In this document: positions 6,226-6,492 of the stretch, one piece after another
Layout: each line of letters starts with the position of its first letter
Position numbering within the stretch: position 1 is the stretch's first letter
NCBI GenBank assembly: GCA_949878535.1
Contig: CATLAS010000055.1
Location: 1 to 6,492 of the forward strand
Length of the DNA: 6,492 bases
Direction: 5' to 3'
From: an uncultured Eubacteriales bacterium
GTDB taxonomy: Bacteria > Bacillota > Clostridia > Oscillospirales > CAG-272
Made by a program: the position numbers and the translations under genes
Notes under the pieces: generated by a model
Database searches by the model: none
What the model was told of the DNA's origin: nothing
What the model saw: only the letters and a program-made list of their open reading frames with translations

Positions 6226-6350
6226 CCGTATCTGTCGGCAAAGGTATTTCTGCGACAAATTTTACGGGAAATGTCGAACGGTTTTCAAGAAAATTTCATT
6301 TTAGCCCACCGAAAACAGAAAAAGTGTCATTACGAAAGGTAGGAGGGTAA
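6222..6350 (+). CDS. Small basic 42-aa protein overlapping the sigma-like gene
   Basis: ATG 6222 overlaps the sigma-like stop TGA (6223-6225) as ATGA, the classic arrangement for translational coupling. A short GAGG (6208-6211) lies 10 nt upstream. The frame runs 42 codons to TAA 6348-6350. The peptide is basic, with nine Lys/Arg against two Glu, and contains RFSRKFHFSPPK (20-31) and a KVSLRKVGG end. It has no membrane segment and no cysteines. I do not recognise a family. It fills almost the whole gap that would otherwise be empty before the next gene, which supports it being real. The AGGAGGG at 6341-6347 is part of its last codons and has no start codon at useful spacing. Being chance-open is the main alternative. 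Confidence 0.5.
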   Translation: MTVSVGKGISATNFTGNVERFSRKFHFSPPKTEKVSLRKVGG

Positions 6351-6395
6351 ATTTCGGAGCCTTCCAAAACGGCAGGAAAGGAGGGAACGGAGCCA

Positions 6396-6492
6396 ATGGA
6401 AAAATCACAGGAGCTTATCGGTATCCTGCAGGCGATCAGCATCGTGGCGAAAGGCCTCGCCGCCAAGCTGATGCAGATCGAGAAGGAAGTGG
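6396..6492 (+). CDS. Small protein of a mobile-element or phage module, N-terminus only
   Basis: ATG 6396 is preceded by AGGAGGG (6379-6385), a strong Shine-Dalgarno with slightly long spacing. The frame is open for 32 codons to the window edge. The visible part is helical, with hydrophobic residues spaced as in an amphipathic helix (ELIGILQAISIVAKGLAAKL, residues 6-25). It resembles short element or phage proteins that databases often mislabel 'rRNA biogenesis protein rrp5'; this is a recollection of style and not a match I can test. The codons here are visibly richer in G and C at third positions than in the ABC genes. Function unknown. Confidence 0.6.
   Translation, partial: MEKSQELIGILQAISIVAKGLAAKLMQIEKEV

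Noticed and set aside
5819..6241. 140-codon open frame on the - strand
   Set aside because: Antisense to the sigma-like gene with Pro/His/Ala-rich composition typical of a shadow of Glu/Arg/Gly codons.
6233..6276. TGTCG / CGACA / TGTCG series (6233-6237, 6253-6257, 6272-6276) that could form alternative hairpins
   Set aside because: Only 5-bp arms, located inside the 42-aa ORF, with no T-tract; too weak to call an attenuator.
6341..6347. AGGAGGG as a ribosome binding site
   Set aside because: No start codon lies at suitable spacing; the bases encode the last residues of the 42-aa ORF, and the next gene has its own site at 6379-6385.
1..6492. CRISPR arrays, tRNA or rRNA genes, insertion-sequence ends
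   Set aside because: No regularly spaced repeats, cloverleaf-like sequence, or transposase-flanking inverted repeats were found on either strand by eye.

Overview
The window looks like accessory DNA of a Gram-positive anaerobe of the Clostridia (a gut Lachnospiraceae or Clostridium-like host is my best guess). The grounds are strong AGGAGG-type ribosome binding sites, a GTG start, tight same-strand gene packing, moderate G+C, and protein types typical of clostridial mobile or cargo regions. No integrase, relaxase or transposase lies in the window, so a conjugative element or prophage setting is inference. Every gene I accept is on the + strand.

Region 1 (1-5422) reads as one co-directional cargo operon. 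It holds the 3' end of an FtsX/MacB-type ABC permease, then two full-length ABC exporter half-transporters forming an asymmetric heterodimer of the TM287/TM288 type, then a small sirtuin-like protein whose catalytic His is replaced by Gln, then a tiny Cys-rich zinc-ribbon protein. The junctions are very tight (17 nt gap, 8 nt overlap, 1 nt gap, 6 nt gap). A Rho-independent terminator at about 5438-5468 closes the unit.

Region 2 (5469-5763) has no convincing gene but is rich in RNA structure. It holds an 11-bp hairpin at 5515-5542, a small hairpin at 5549-5569, a 10-base match to the core of the T-box motif at 5593-5602, a long imperfect stem at 5618-5683 running into T-tracts (a likely terminator or attenuator), and a hairpin at 5720-5763 that buries the ribosome binding site of the next gene. 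It resembles a regulatory leader in front of region 3.

Region 3 (5764-6492) is a different module. It holds a 153-aa protein with a sigma-70 region 4-like C-terminus, a 42-aa ORF overlapping its stop codon by ATGA, and the start of another small protein that runs off the right edge. By eye the last gene is more G+C rich than the cargo operon. This layout fits a mobile-element or phage regulatory module next to exporter cargo.

Most notable are the His-to-Gln sirtuin coupled to an ABC exporter, the structured leader, and the overlooked 42-aa ORF.
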